Shown: positions 15,764-24,437, counted from the stretch's first letter. The stretch: DNA of 64,000 nt from Microbulbifer sp. TB1203 (GCF_030997045.1 NZ_CP116899.1:1550001-1614000), one strand, 5' to 3'. Program-made: numbers and translations. The notes: generated from the sequence alone by a model not told the origin.

Positions 15764-17728
15764 ATGTCGATTGGCGCAAAGGGAATTGCTCTGCTGCTCT
15801 CACTGGCGCTGCCCGCCCCGCTTGCGGCAGCGGTGGTGGAAGAGGCGGAGAGAGCGGTAGCGCAACGGGAAAAACTGCAAGAGGCGCGCGCGGCCATCGC
15901 CCGCGGCGACCAAAGCGAACTCGCGAGACTGAAGCGGGAGCTGCGCGGTTACCCGCTGCTGCCCTACCTCGACTACTGGGCCCTGAGCAAAAAGCTTCCA
16001 CAGCTGCCCTACGGGGAAATCGACCAGTTTCTCACCGACTACCGCGACACCGCCATCGGCGACTGGATGCGCGTCCGCGTACTGCGCGAATTGGGCAGCC
16101 GCGAGCGCTTTCGCGCCTACCTGAAATACTACCGCCCGGAAAAAATCACCCGCACCTCCCTGCGCTGCTACTACGCTGATGCCCTTTCCCGCCACGGCGA
16201 CAAGCGGGCCGCCTATGAGCTGGTGGAGGAGTTGTGGACCGTCGGTGTCTCACAGCCCGAAGAGTGCGACCCGGCGTTTAACCGCTGGATAGGCGACGGC
16301 GGCCTCACCCCGGAGCTGGCCTGGCGCCGCCACCAACTGGCGGTGGAGCGCGGCAATTTGGACCTGGCGAGCTATATTGCCGGCAAAATGGGAGATGGGC
16401 AGGCGCGGCTGGCCCAGCTGATGCGTTCGGTGCACCGCGAGCCCACGCAACTGGCGGATTACACCCGCTTTATCCGCGACGAACCGGAATACCGGGATAT
16501 AGTCCTGCACGGCCTGCACAGGCTCGCCCGGGAGGACGCCGCGGCCAGCGACAGGGCCTGGCGCCGCTACGAGGCCAGCTACCTGTTCAGCGACGAAGAG
16601 CGCGACGCGCTGCTGCGGTACCTGGCACTGCAGTTCGCACGCCAGGACGACATGGAGGGGCTGCGGCAACTGCTCGCGCGCAGCGAGGATTTTTCCGATC
16701 CCCGGATTTTCGAATGGCTGGCCCGCCAGTCCCTGCGGGCGCTGGACTGGGCCCAGGTGGAATTCTGGATAGACCGCCTGCCGGAGAGCGAGCAACAATC
16801 CGACCGCTGGCTCTACTGGAAGGCCCGCGCCATCGAGGAACTTTACAGCAAGGGGCTCGCCGACGAAGCGGTGGCGCTGTACCGCAAGGCCGCCGCCGAG
16901 CGCAGCTACTACGGCTTTCTGGCCGCGGACACCTTAGGGGAGAACTACAGTTTTGTGGACCGGCCGGCGCCGATCACGCCCAAGCAGGTGGAGCAGCTGG
17001 CCGCGCAGCCGGCGATGCAGCGGGCGCGGGAGCTGCAGGCCATCGGCGAGTTCTACCACGCGCGTCGGGAGTGGGATTACGCCACCGAGGGCATGTCCCA
17101 CGAGGAACTGCTTACCGCCGGCAAGCTGGCGAGTTCCTGGGGCTGGTACCACAAGTCCATTCGCTCGGTACTGGCGGCGGATTACCTGGACGACCTGGAG
17201 CTGAGATTTCCGCTGGCCTTCCCCAATATCGTGGCGGATGTCAGCAGGCGCATGGGCGACAACACCGCTCTCAATCCCTACCTGATCTACGCCGTGGCGC
17301 GCCAGGAGAGCCACTTCAGCCACGACGCCAAGTCCCGCGCCGGAGCCCTGGGGCTCATGCAACTGCTGCCATCCACCGCCCGCGCCACCGCCCGCCGCGC
17401 CGGCGTGCCCTACCGGCGCAGCTGGGACCTGCTCAGCCCCGACACCAATATTGCCCTCGGCAGCCACTACCTGAATTCACTATTGGACCGCTTCGACAAC
17501 AACCGCTTCCTCGCCGCCGCCGCCTATAACGCCGGCCCCACCCGGGTGGCGCGCTGGCTGGAGGAAACGGGAAACAGGCTGCCCTACGATGTCTGGATAG
17601 AGACCATCCCCTTCAACGAAACCCGCAACTATGTTCAGAACGTGCTCGCCTATACGGTGATCTACGCCTATCGCAGTGGGGAAAAGGCATCGCTGCTGAG
17701 CGAACGGGAAGCGAGCCGCAGACTTTAA
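15764..17728 (+). CDS. slt: Soluble lytic murein transglycosylase
   Basis: Periplasmic enzyme that cleaves peptidoglycan to 1,6-anhydromuropeptides. The 654-residue protein has a signal peptide (SIGAKGIALLLSLALPAPL, cleavage near AAA), a long helical U-shaped domain, and the C-terminal SLT domain with the catalytic Glu in ARQESHFSHDAKS, then GALGLMQLLPSTA and AAAYNAGP. The ATG at 15764 with AGGTGA six bases upstream is preferred to an upstream TTG. Its products are substrates for the NagZ pathway encoded at 4867-5874. The size and domain order are normal for Slt70. Confidence 0.95.
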   Translation: MSIGAKGIALLLSLALPAPLAAAVVEEAERAVAQREKLQEARAAIARGDQSELARLKRELRGYPLLPYLDYWALSKKLPQLPYGEIDQFLTDYRDTAIGDWMRVRVLRELGSRERFRAYLKYYRPEKITRTSLRCYYADALSRHGDKRAAYELVEELWTVGVSQPEECDPAFNRWIGDGGLTPELAWRRHQLAVERGNLDLASYIAGKMGDGQARLAQLMRSVHREPTQLADYTRFIRDEPEYRDIVLHGLHRLAREDAAASDRAWRRYEASYLFSDEERDALLRYLALQFARQDDMEGLRQLLARSEDFSDPRIFEWLARQSLRALDWAQVEFWIDRLPESEQQSDRWLYWKARAIEELYSKGLADEAVALYRKAAAERSYYGFLAADTLGENYSFVDRPAPITPKQVEQLAAQPAMQRARELQAIGEFYHARREWDYATEGMSHEELLTAGKLASSWGWYHKSIRSVLAADYLDDLELRFPLAFPNIVADVSRRMGDNTALNPYLIYAVARQESHFSHDAKSRAGALGLMQLLPSTARATARRAGVPYRRSWDLLSPDTNIALGSHYLNSLLDRFDNNRFLAAAAYNAGPTRVARWLEETGNRLPYDVWIETIPFNETRNYVQNVLAYTVIYAYRSGEKASLLSEREASRRL

Positions 17729-17800
17729 TTTCTCATTTCATTATTACCATTCCCTTGGCAAAAAAAATTGCCAGGTCGATACCTCATCGAAAAAGCATTT

Positions 17801-17879
17801 CGTCGCCCCGGCGGAAGCCGGGGTCCAGAGAAATCGTGGGTTTCTGGATTCCGGCTTCTAGCGAGTCGCCGGAATGACG
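17801..17879. repeat. REP-like palindrome (CGTC.CCGGCGGAAGCCGG type)
   Basis: Two imperfect inverted arms, 17801-17829 (CCCCGGCGGAAGCCGGGGTC) and 17843-17879 (TCTGGATTCCGGCTTC then CGCCGGAATGACG), form the sequence type found in many proteobacterial genomes as CGTCATTCCGGCG...CTGGATTCCGGC repeats. There is no coding potential. Only one copy was seen in this window. Confidence 0.72.
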
Positions 17880-17913
17880 TTAGTCAGAGGCTCCTTAGCT
17901 CAAAAATATTTTG

Positions 17914-18036
17914 GTAACTACTCTCCCCTCTCCCGCTTGCGAGGGAGGGGCCGGGGGAGGGGGCGCTGACCGGCTCCCCCTCTCCCTAACCCTCTCCCCC
18001 AAAGAGGGAGAGGGGACTGTCGTGGTGAGTAGTTAC
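17914..18036. repeat. CT/AG-rich palindromic element with 10-bp terminal inverted repeats
   Basis: GTAACTACTC at 17914-17923 and its exact complement GAGTAGTTAC at 18027-18036 bound 123 bases of C/T- then G-rich palindromic sequence (CCCCTCTCCCGCTTGCG, GGGGCCGGGGGAGGGGG, CCCTCTCCCTAACCCTCTCC). The inner part matches the repeat at about 41383-41425. It looks like a non-coding mobile repeat; the precise terminal repeats suggest a defined unit. Confidence 0.65.
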
Positions 18037-18192
18037 ATATTTTGCACATATCTGGTGCACATCTGTAATGGCGTGTAATGAAATGTCCCTTGATGGCCAT
18101 TTGGCGGGCCTAATAACATAAAAATATGATAAATCATGTTATTTATAGAATAACAGTCTGAGCAGTAACAAGAAGTGAAGTAAGGAAACAGT

Positions 18193-18393
18193 GTGACAGC
18201 GTTGTTCCGCCAACAAGCCATGGAAAGGCGAGCCGATCGCTTGCACGGCGAAGTTCTTCTACTCCCCCGCCTCTCCCATACCCTGGTTCTTATTTTTCTG
18301 CTGCTGTGGGTTGTCACCGCGCTCTGCTGGCTGACAACCGGCAGTTATGCGCTGCCATGGGAATCCAGATGTACGGCAGGGAACCCGGCTTGA
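18193..18393 (+). pseudogene. Truncated HlyD/CvaA-type secretion adaptor (N-terminal remnant)
   Basis: The first about 53 residues (LFRQQAMERRADRLHGEVLL in part, then LPRLSHTLVLIFLLLWVV and TTGSYA) match the start of HlyD-family periplasmic adaptors of the CvaA type, which pair with peptide/bacteriocin ABC exporters. The match stops abruptly after SYA, where the family normally continues with RKE and the periplasmic hairpin; only 13 unrelated codons follow before the stop. The GTG start and AAGGA ribosome-binding site are intact, so a short membrane peptide could still be made. The rest of the adaptor and its partner transporter are absent. The next gene encodes a CPBP protease-like protein. 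Confidence 0.72.
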
Positions 18394-18459
18394 GCGATAT
18401 TTGGCGGGCGATCCGGGGAAATATTCAACAGAAGACCCTTTAAATAAGGAAAAAAGAAG

Positions 18460-19248
18460 ATGGAAATCATTTCTAACGAAAACTCGCATTGGGATACCAC
18501 AGCGGGCACAGAGAAGCTTCAGCCGCGTACCTGGCGTGCAGCGGGCTGGCTTTGTGTCTTCGCGCTGCTGCACTTTGTAGGCGTATTTCTATATATAGCC
18601 GGCTATGGCGGCTACCTGGGCGCACAACTGGGAACGCAGGGCCAGGTTGTCGATCCGGCGGCGATACAGGCACAGATAGAAACGCATATACAGTCGCCAG
18701 CGGCGCTGGTGGGCATGTACATGACCCAGTTCTGCCTGCTGCTGCCGGCTGTTCTGCTGGTGGCGCATTTCAGGCAGCAGTCCCGCTGGGAAACCCTGGC
18801 AGTGCGCCGATTCCCGCTGAAATCCCTCGCCACATGGCTGCCGGCACTGCTGGTGTTTCTGGCGGCACAGGCGCTGCTGGCGCACGCACTGGATATCGAT
18901 CCGGGAGAGTTCATGAAATCGCTGGCGGGCAGCCGCTTCTTGCCGCTGGCACTGATGATGGTAGTGGCCGCGCCGCTGCTGGAGGAACTGGTTTTCCGCG
19001 GCTACCTGTTCCGCGCCTGGCGGCACACGCGCCTTGGGCTCTCCGGCACCCTGCTGCTGACTTCGGTGTTATTTACCGCCCTGCACTTCGGCCAGTACCA
19101 CTGGGTCCAGTTGAGCTTTATTTTCGCACTGTCACTGCTGCTGGGCCTGGCGCGGGAGAAAAGCGGCTCGGTGCTACTGCCGATTCTGCTGCACGCGGGC
19201 AATAACCTGGCCAGCGCTATTACGGTGATCTACCTGGGGATGGCTTGA
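18460..19248 (+). CDS. CPBP family intramembrane metalloprotease-like protein
   Basis: This 262-residue protein has about seven membrane segments and the three CPBP (CAAX protease and bacteriocin-processing) motifs: EELVFRGYLFR, LHFGQYH, and LLHAGNN near the end. The Glu, Arg, His and Asn residues expected for an active site in the membrane are present. Such proteins cleave prenylated or peptide substrates or take part in peptide secretion and immunity. It is the first gene after the truncated HlyD-type adaptor, which fits a lost peptide-export locus, though this is inference. Its stop overlaps the start of the next small membrane gene. Confidence 0.88.
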   Translation: MEIISNENSHWDTTAGTEKLQPRTWRAAGWLCVFALLHFVGVFLYIAGYGGYLGAQLGTQGQVVDPAAIQAQIETHIQSPAALVGMYMTQFCLLLPAVLLVAHFRQQSRWETLAVRRFPLKSLATWLPALLVFLAAQALLAHALDIDPGEFMKSLAGSRFLPLALMMVVAAPLLEELVFRGYLFRAWRHTRLGLSGTLLLTSVLFTALHFGQYHWVQLSFIFALSLLLGLAREKSGSVLLPILLHAGNNLASAITVIYLGMA

Positions 19249-19556
19249 TGCATTTTACTCAGAGGGAAATCCGCCTCATTCGTACCGCCGAGCGGTGGGT
19301 GCGGCGGCAACGCAGGGTGAAAATTGTCTTGTCTATGGCATTCTTGCTTCTATCGGCGGCGATTTTGTTAGGTGCGATCCGTTTCGAGACGATCCCCCCC
19401 TCACTGTATGTGGTGTTTGCGATAGCAGTGGTTGGAGCCGGTTCCGCCCAATCGCCACGATACGAAGTCCTGACGGCAATATTGTCGGAGAAGCTGGCGC
19501 AACAGGAGCCAAACTTCCCAGTGGATGAACTGGCCGGCAAAGTGCGGAAAGGTTGA
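19248..19556 (+). CDS. Small membrane protein of unknown function
   Basis: This 102-residue protein starts MHFTQREIRLIRTAERWV, with a basic amphipathic N-terminus, and has two membrane helices (about 29-45 and 52-68) followed by a soluble C-terminal tail. Its ATG overlaps the stop of the CPBP gene in a TGATG arrangement, so the two are translationally coupled. No family was recognised. It may be a partner of the CPBP protein. Confidence 0.68.
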   Translation: MHFTQREIRLIRTAERWVRRQRRVKIVLSMAFLLLSAAILLGAIRFETIPPSLYVVFAIAVVGAGSAQSPRYEVLTAILSEKLAQQEPNFPVDELAGKVRKG

Positions 19557-19586
19557 ACTAGTGCTGTTTCGCCTGCAAGCCGGCTC

Positions 19587-19844
19587 CTACAGTTCCGGGA
19601 GCCGGCGCAGGAGCCACTCCTGCAGTTGCTCCCGATCAAAAGGCCAGCCGCAGACATCCTCCGGGTCCCCCAGCCCCACCAGTGGAATACGCGTTGCGAA
19701 GCGGTCCAGCAGTTGGGAATCGTCGGCGATGTCCACTTCACGCAGGCGAAGCTGGAACTGCTCCAGCAGCGGCCAGATCTCCGCTTTGGCTTTTTCGCAC
19801 AGGCTGCAGCCCAAGGTGGTGTAGAGGATCAGGTTTTTCGGCAC
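19587..19844 (-). CDS. Glutaredoxin-like thiol protein (DUF836 type)
   Basis: This 85-residue protein has a thioredoxin-fold start, LILYTTLGCSLCEKAK, with the redox pair Cys13-Ser-Leu-Cys16, and the cis-proline segment RIPLVGLGDPEDVCGWPFD. This is the pattern of small glutaredoxin-like (DUF836) proteins. Its partner is unknown. It is encoded two bases downstream of the FHA-domain gene and on the same strand, so the two are probably co-transcribed. It is convergent with the small membrane gene. Confidence 0.88.
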   Translation of the reverse strand: MPKNLILYTTLGCSLCEKAKAEIWPLLEQFQLRLREVDIADDSQLLDRFATRIPLVGLGDPEDVCGWPFDREQLQEWLLRRLPEL

Positions 19845-19846
19845 CG

Positions 19847-20707
19847 TCAGATCAGCCCCTGGTTGTGTGCCCAGAAATAGCCGACCGCCGCCGCGGTGAG
19901 CAGCAGACCGGTCACCCAGATCCAGCCGCTGCCGCCGCTCTCGGCCAGGGCGGAATCACCCTCATAGCGACGCCGTTCCCGCGTGGGTTCCGAGCCCGAG
20001 ACCGGTTGCCGCGCCGCAGCCGCCCGCGCCGCATCCGCGGTTGCCGGTTTGTCCTGGGGCAGAGATACCGCCGGGCGCACTGTGGTTTTATCGCGGTCGT
20101 CCGCCGGGCCCACCACGCTGAAGCTGAGGGTGTCGAAGCGCAGTTCGTCCCCGCGGCGCACGCGGCTCTCCACCACTCGCCGGTTGTTCAGGTAGGTGCC
20201 GTTGGCGGAACCCAGGTCGATTACAAACAACAGGCCCTCGCGCACTTCCAGGCGCGCGTGCCGGCGGGACAGATGAGACAGGGAAAAAGTGATATCGCAC
20301 TCGTCGGAGCGGCCCACCACACTGGTTTCCCGTACCGGGAACACCCTGCCGGCAATCGCCGGGTGGTTGGCGCGCAGCGCCCAGGAGACACCGCTGCCGG
20401 CGCTGGCTTTGAGCTTGGTCACCTTGGGATCCAGCACCGCCAGTATCCGCCCGCCGATCTTTACCTGGTCGCCCAGTTGTAGCGGGCAACTCCCCTCCAC
20501 CGGCTGGCCGTTGACCGCAACCAATCCCGCACCGGCCAGGTTGTGCAGGGTGAGCTGATCGTCCTCCACCGCCACTTCGGCGTGCAACTTAGCCACGGCG
20601 TCGTCCGCGATGGTCAGATCACAACTGCCGGCGCGCCCGATGGTCACTTTCGGCGCTACCAGCCATACACTCTGGCTGGCGTCCTTGAGATCGCAAAGTT
20701 TGAACAT
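19847..20707 (-). CDS. Membrane-anchored protein with two FHA domains
   Basis: FHA domains bind phosphothreonine. The 286-residue protein has two: residues about 1-90 (VTIGRAGSCDLTIADDAVAK) and about 105-200 (VVGRSDECDITFSLSHLSRR, then GSANGTYLNNRRV, with the canonical GR, SxxH-type and NG residues best kept in the second). A disordered Pro/Ala-rich linker and a C-terminal membrane helix (GWIWVTGLLLTAAAVGYFWA) follow. The ATG at 20707 has a GGGGA upstream; an upstream extension reads through a repeat and is rejected. It is divergent from a PP2C phosphatase and a Ser/Thr kinase, which are the likely partners. Confidence 0.92.
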   Translation of the reverse strand: MFKLCDLKDASQSVWLVAPKVTIGRAGSCDLTIADDAVAKLHAEVAVEDDQLTLHNLAGAGLVAVNGQPVEGSCPLQLGDQVKIGGRILAVLDPKVTKLKASAGSGVSWALRANHPAIAGRVFPVRETSVVGRSDECDITFSLSHLSRRHARLEVREGLLFVIDLGSANGTYLNNRRVVESRVRRGDELRFDTLSFSVVGPADDRDKTTVRPAVSLPQDKPATADAARAAAARQPVSGSEPTRERRRYEGDSALAESGGSGWIWVTGLLLTAAAVGYFWAHNQGLI

Positions 20708-21005
20708 ATAAGATTCCCCGGTGATCAATAAGCAATGATCAATAAGCAATGAACAAAAATCCACTGGCAACCGACAGTCGATCACTGTTCATTGATAACT
20801 GGCTGCCGGCGCGAGTTTATCATGGGGAATTTGCCCCGCGTGTGATTCCGTTTGCAGCCCGCCGCGCCCCTGGGTTCTAATATGCACGGCACGCAGACAG
20901 GGATAGGCCACCGGTGCGGACACAGGCTGGACCGCTGCAACCGCTGCAGAGTCGACCAGACACACCGGCAACCGGGTTAACCACAATAAAGGTAGTTGCA
21001 CGCCA
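20708..21005. other. Divergent control region of the FHA and PP2C/kinase genes, with repeat
   Basis: These 298 bases must carry both promoters. The FHA-proximal part contains ATCAATAAGCAATG repeated twice (about 20724-20750) and an inverted repeat CAATGAACA/TGTTCATTG (20747-20755, 20786-20794) like the one after lexA. The remaining part to 21005 holds no recognised element. Confidence 0.5.
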
Positions 21006-21932
21006 GTGAGTGAAGCCAAAGTACGCGAGGTATCGCGGCACAGCGGGACAGTCAAGCGCGCCAGCGGCGCCGGGCGGAGCGCCAGCGCCACCCACCCCGG
21101 TTACAAGCGCGAGCAGAACGAAGACGCATGCTGGGCCGACGAGCAGCGCGGTGTCTGGGTGGTGGCCGACGGGCTGGGTGGCCACCAGGCCGGGGAGATC
21201 GCCAGCAAAACTGTGGTGGAGGAAATCCAGCGCTCCGCGGCCACCGACCGCCACTACGAGCGAGCCCTGCTGCGCGCTCACGCCTTGCTTCTGGGGGACG
21301 AACAGAATACCGCCAATATGGGCTCCACCGCGGTGGTCGTGGCAGAAGACGGTGCCTACTTCCATATCTACTGGGTGGGCGACAGCCGCGCCTATCTCTG
21401 GACTCCCGGAGAGGACGGCGGCCAACTAAAGCAACTCACCAGCGACCACTCCTACGTGCAGATGCTCGTGGATTCCGGTGCGATCAATCCGCTGGAGGCC
21501 GCCAATCACCCCAACCGCCATGTGATCACCCGCTGTATCGGCGGCAGCGCCAATCCCAACCTGGAGATAGACAGGGTTTCCGCTCCCTGGCGGCCGGGAC
21601 AGAAACTATTGCTGTGCAGCGACGGCCTCAGCACCGAGGTGGAGCCGGAACAGATAGCCCAGGTTCTGGCAGCCAACAGCGACAACCGCCGCGCCGCGGA
21701 CCTGCTGGTAGCCGCCGCGCTGGACGCCGGGGGCAAGGACAATATCACCGTACAACTGATCAGCGCGCCGGATAAGACGCCAGCAACATCCGGAAAGTGG
21801 ACTTTCCGCACAGGCCGTACGCCACACCCTTCCGCGCCCGGATTGAAATTTCGCGGCAAAATACTCCCCGTCCTGAGTGCACTCGCCCTGCTGGGCCTGC
21901 TGGCTACACTGGTCGCCCGGCAGTTTGGGTAA
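21006..21932 (+). CDS. PP2C-type Ser/Thr protein phosphatase
   Basis: This 308-residue phosphatase has the metal-binding and core motifs of bacterial PP2C enzymes: REQNED (about 35-40), VVADGLGGHQAGE (about 52-64), GDSRAYLW, LTSDHS, CSDGLS and GGKDNITV. It ends in a membrane helix (LPVLSALALLGLLATLVA), so its catalytic domain is anchored facing the cytoplasm. The GTG start at 21006 follows the N-terminal pattern but has no strong ribosome-binding site. It lies 21 bases before a Ser/Thr kinase and is divergent from the FHA gene. It probably reverses the kinase's phosphorylation. Confidence 0.93.
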   Translation: MSEAKVREVSRHSGTVKRASGAGRSASATHPGYKREQNEDACWADEQRGVWVVADGLGGHQAGEIASKTVVEEIQRSAATDRHYERALLRAHALLLGDEQNTANMGSTAVVVAEDGAYFHIYWVGDSRAYLWTPGEDGGQLKQLTSDHSYVQMLVDSGAINPLEAANHPNRHVITRCIGGSANPNLEIDRVSAPWRPGQKLLLCSDGLSTEVEPEQIAQVLAANSDNRRAADLLVAAALDAGGKDNITVQLISAPDKTPATSGKWTFRTGRTPHPSAPGLKFRGKILPVLSALALLGLLATLVARQFG

Positions 21933-21953
21933 AGAGGCAAGGAATAGGGTTCG

Positions 21954-24380
21954 ATGGAAGTCGTAAGCACCAATACCGCCACATCGCTGGGAATCCCCGG
22001 CTACCGCATCCTGAAGAAGATCAACCAGGGCGGCATGTCCACCGTGTACCTGGCTATCCAGCGCAGCGTCGGCCGCCAGGTGGCGCTCAAGGTGATGTCG
22101 CCGGTGCTCAACGCCGATCCGGTGTTCAGCGAGCGCTTCCAGCGCGAGGCCAATATCGTCGGCCAGCTCTCTCATCCCAATATCGTCGGCATCCACGATA
22201 TCGGCCGCTACCGCAGCCTCAACTATATCGCCATGGACTACATGCCCGGCGGTTCCGTCTCCGACCGCCTTTCCGAGGGAGTGATAGATCCACTGGAGGC
22301 GCTGAATATCACCCGCCAGATCGCCACGGCGCTGGATCACGCCCACGGCAAGGGCTATGTGCACCGCGACCTGAAACCGGAAAACATCCTGTTTCGCGAG
22401 GACGGCTCCGCAGTGCTCACCGATTTCGGGGTGGCCCGGGCAATCGCGCGGACCACGCGGATGACCAGTACCGGCATGGTGGTGGGCACGCCCCACTATA
22501 TGAGCCCCGAACAGGCCCGCGGCACCGCCATCGACGGGCGCGCCGACCTCTACAGCCTGGGTGTGGTGTTCTACGAGATGCTTGCCGGCGCCGTGCCCTT
22601 CCAGGCTGACGAGGCGGTGGCCATCGCCATCAAGCACCTCACCGACCCGATCCCCAAGCTGCCGGCGCGCCACTCCCTGTATCAGAGCCTGATCGACCGC
22701 TTCCTGGCCAAGGACCCGGAACAGCGCTTCCAGCGCGGGCTGGACGTGGTGGACGCCATCGACCAGCTGATAGCCACCCTGGCCGGCAAGCCCTCGACCC
22801 AGGCCACCCAGCTCAACAACACCTCGGTGCGCGTCTCCAGCCTGCTGCGCGCCCTGCTGATGACCCTTTACGGCACCCTGAGCGACCAGATCGCCGCCGC
22901 CTGGGCTCGCTGGCGCGACAAACCCTTGCACGAAAACCATCCCCGCGCCGAGCAGGCAACCATCATGCGTATCCACCAGGTGATCCAGCAGGCGCCGCCG
23001 CGCAAGCGCCGCCAGTGGCTGTTCAGCGGCCTGGTGTCGGTATCCCTGGTGTTTGGCTGGGTGCTGTTCAGCCTGATCGGCTACAAGCTGCAGTGGCAAT
23101 CCGGCTCTCCCCTGCTGGACAGCGCCAGCGACTACACCGCCTCTCTGCTGGTACCGGAACAGGCGCCCGCAGCGGCCTCCGAAACCCCGCTGGTGGCCGC
23201 AGCGGCGACACCCAATGAACCGGAGCCCGACCCGGAGGTCTCACCGGCGCCACTTCAACAGAACATCGAACTGCCGGCCCCGCAGGAAGAGACCTTCGCA
23301 ACCGATGCACCGGTGGAGACCGCCGGAACCGGGGAAACAGAGCCGGAGGCCGGGGAAGCGGCCGATATCACCCCCGGCGAAGAGGCCGCGACCACCGAAC
23401 TCGCGGCCACCGAACCCGAGGTGGAAACCCCGAAATACCGCCTCACGGTGCAGCCGCGACCCCGCGATGCGCGGGTACGGATCATGAACATCAATCCCCG
23501 TTACCGCCCGGGCATTCCCCTGGAGCCGGGCAGGTACGACCTGGAAGTGAGCCGCCCCGGCTACACCACGCTGCGCCGCTGGGTGGGGATAGAAGACACC
23601 GACCTCACGGTGCCGGTGACCCTGGAACGCGCCTACTACCCTGGCAAAAAGATTCGCTCTCCCCTGGCGGACGGCGGCACCGGCCCGCAGATGGTGGTGA
23701 TCGGGGCCGGTAGCTTCACCATGGGCAACGACCAGCGCGACGCCTCCAGCCCGGCGCATCGCGTCACCATTGCTAAACCATTCGCCATCTCCACTTACGA
23801 AATCACTTTCGACGAATACGACCGCTATGCCGAGGCCACCGACGCCGCCCTGCCCGGCGATGCCGGCTGGGGCCGCGGCGACCGACCGGTAATCAACGTG
23901 AGTTGGCGGGATGCGCGGAACTACGCCCGCTGGCTGTCCAGCCAGACCGGACGTCGCTACCGCCTGGCCAGCGAGGCCGAGTGGGAGTACGCCGCCCGCG
24001 GCGGTGTGCCGCACCCCTTCTGGTGGGGCGGCAGTGAAGCCCGCGGCAAAGCCAACTGCCGCCGCGGCTGCTCCAGTGAGTTCAACGGCCTGTTCAGCTA
24101 CTCCAGCGCGCCCGTGGGCCACTACCAGGCCAACCGCTTCGGCCTCTTCGATACCGCCGGCAATGTGGCCGAGTGGGTAGAGGATTGCTACCTGAACGGT
24201 TACGGCCAGAGCCGCGACGACGGCCAGCCGGTGGTGGTAGACAAATGCGAGCTGCGCAGCGTGCGCGGCGGCTCCATGCGGGAACCCCTGAACAATATCA
24301 GTTCCGACTACCGCACCGGCCTGAGCGAACACACCGTATCCAAGACAGTCGGCTTCCGCGTGGTAATGGAACTGGAGTGA
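21954..24380 (+). CDS. Transmembrane Ser/Thr protein kinase with PEGA and SUMF1/FGE-like domains
   Basis: The 808-residue protein has an N-terminal kinase domain (about 16-275) with glycine loop INQGGMSTVY, Lys46, HRDLKPEN (Asp139), DFG (157-159) and GTPHYMSPEQ. A membrane helix (about 355-377) separates it from a periplasmic part: a Pro/Glu-rich linker, a PEGA-like repeat (about 494-558, DARVRIMN, PGRYDLEVSRPGY), and a C-terminal formylglycine-generating-enzyme-like domain (about 578-805, GSFTMGND, WEYAARGG, GLFDTAGNVAEW). The kinase is expected to be active; the FGE-like domain is likely used for binding rather than catalysis. Kinases with this layout often accompany type VI secretion, but no T6SS gene lies here. 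RBS: AAGGAA-type. Confidence 0.93.
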   Translation: MEVVSTNTATSLGIPGYRILKKINQGGMSTVYLAIQRSVGRQVALKVMSPVLNADPVFSERFQREANIVGQLSHPNIVGIHDIGRYRSLNYIAMDYMPGGSVSDRLSEGVIDPLEALNITRQIATALDHAHGKGYVHRDLKPENILFREDGSAVLTDFGVARAIARTTRMTSTGMVVGTPHYMSPEQARGTAIDGRADLYSLGVVFYEMLAGAVPFQADEAVAIAIKHLTDPIPKLPARHSLYQSLIDRFLAKDPEQRFQRGLDVVDAIDQLIATLAGKPSTQATQLNNTSVRVSSLLRALLMTLYGTLSDQIAAAWARWRDKPLHENHPRAEQATIMRIHQVIQQAPPRKRRQWLFSGLVSVSLVFGWVLFSLIGYKLQWQSGSPLLDSASDYTASLLVPEQAPAAASETPLVAAAATPNEPEPDPEVSPAPLQQNIELPAPQEETFATDAPVETAGTGETEPEAGEAADITPGEEAATTELAATEPEVETPKYRLTVQPRPRDARVRIMNINPRYRPGIPLEPGRYDLEVSRPGYTTLRRWVGIEDTDLTVPVTLERAYYPGKKIRSPLADGGTGPQMVVIGAGSFTMGNDQRDASSPAHRVTIAKPFAISTYEITFDEYDRYAEATDAALPGDAGWGRGDRPVINVSWRDARNYARWLSSQTGRRYRLASEAEWEYAARGGVPHPFWWGGSEARGKANCRRGCSSEFNGLFSYSSAPVGHYQANRFGLFDTAGNVAEWVEDCYLNGYGQSRDDGQPVVVDKCELRSVRGGSMREPLNNISSDYRTGLSEHTVSKTVGFRVVMELE

Positions 24381-24396
24381 GCGGTCAGCGGTGGCT

Positions 24397-24434
24397 ATTC
24401 AGTGGTGAGTTACACTGAACACTAACCACTGAAT
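24397..24434. repeat. Inverted repeat after the kinase gene (ATTCAGTGGT)
   Basis: ATTCAGTGGT (24397-24406) and ACCACTGAAT (24425-24434) form a perfect 10-bp stem with an 18-base loop between the kinase stop and the next gene. There is no T-tract. It could be a weak terminator or another dispersed palindrome. Confidence 0.55.
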
Positions 24435-24437
24435 ATA

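Larger units (their letters stand above)
17729..18192. other. Gene-free, repeat-filled stretch downstream of slt
   Basis: These 464 bases contain no credible intact gene. A hairpin with a short A/T loop (TTGGCAA, A run, TTGCCA, about 17754-17773) follows slt and may terminate it. It is followed by two dispersed repeat units (17801-17879 and 17914-18036) and an A/T-rich segment (18040-18190) that probably once carried the promoter of the truncated gene at 18193. Confidence 0.6.

Noticed and set aside
20708..20785. 26-codon N-terminal extension of the FHA protein
   Set aside because: It translates a repeated ATCAATAAGCAATG sequence; the downstream ATG has a ribosome-binding site and begins the first FHA strand.
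21606..23099. 497-codon minus-strand reading frame under the PP2C and kinase genes
   Set aside because: It spans two well-supported plus-strand genes and shows only reverse-complement composition bias.
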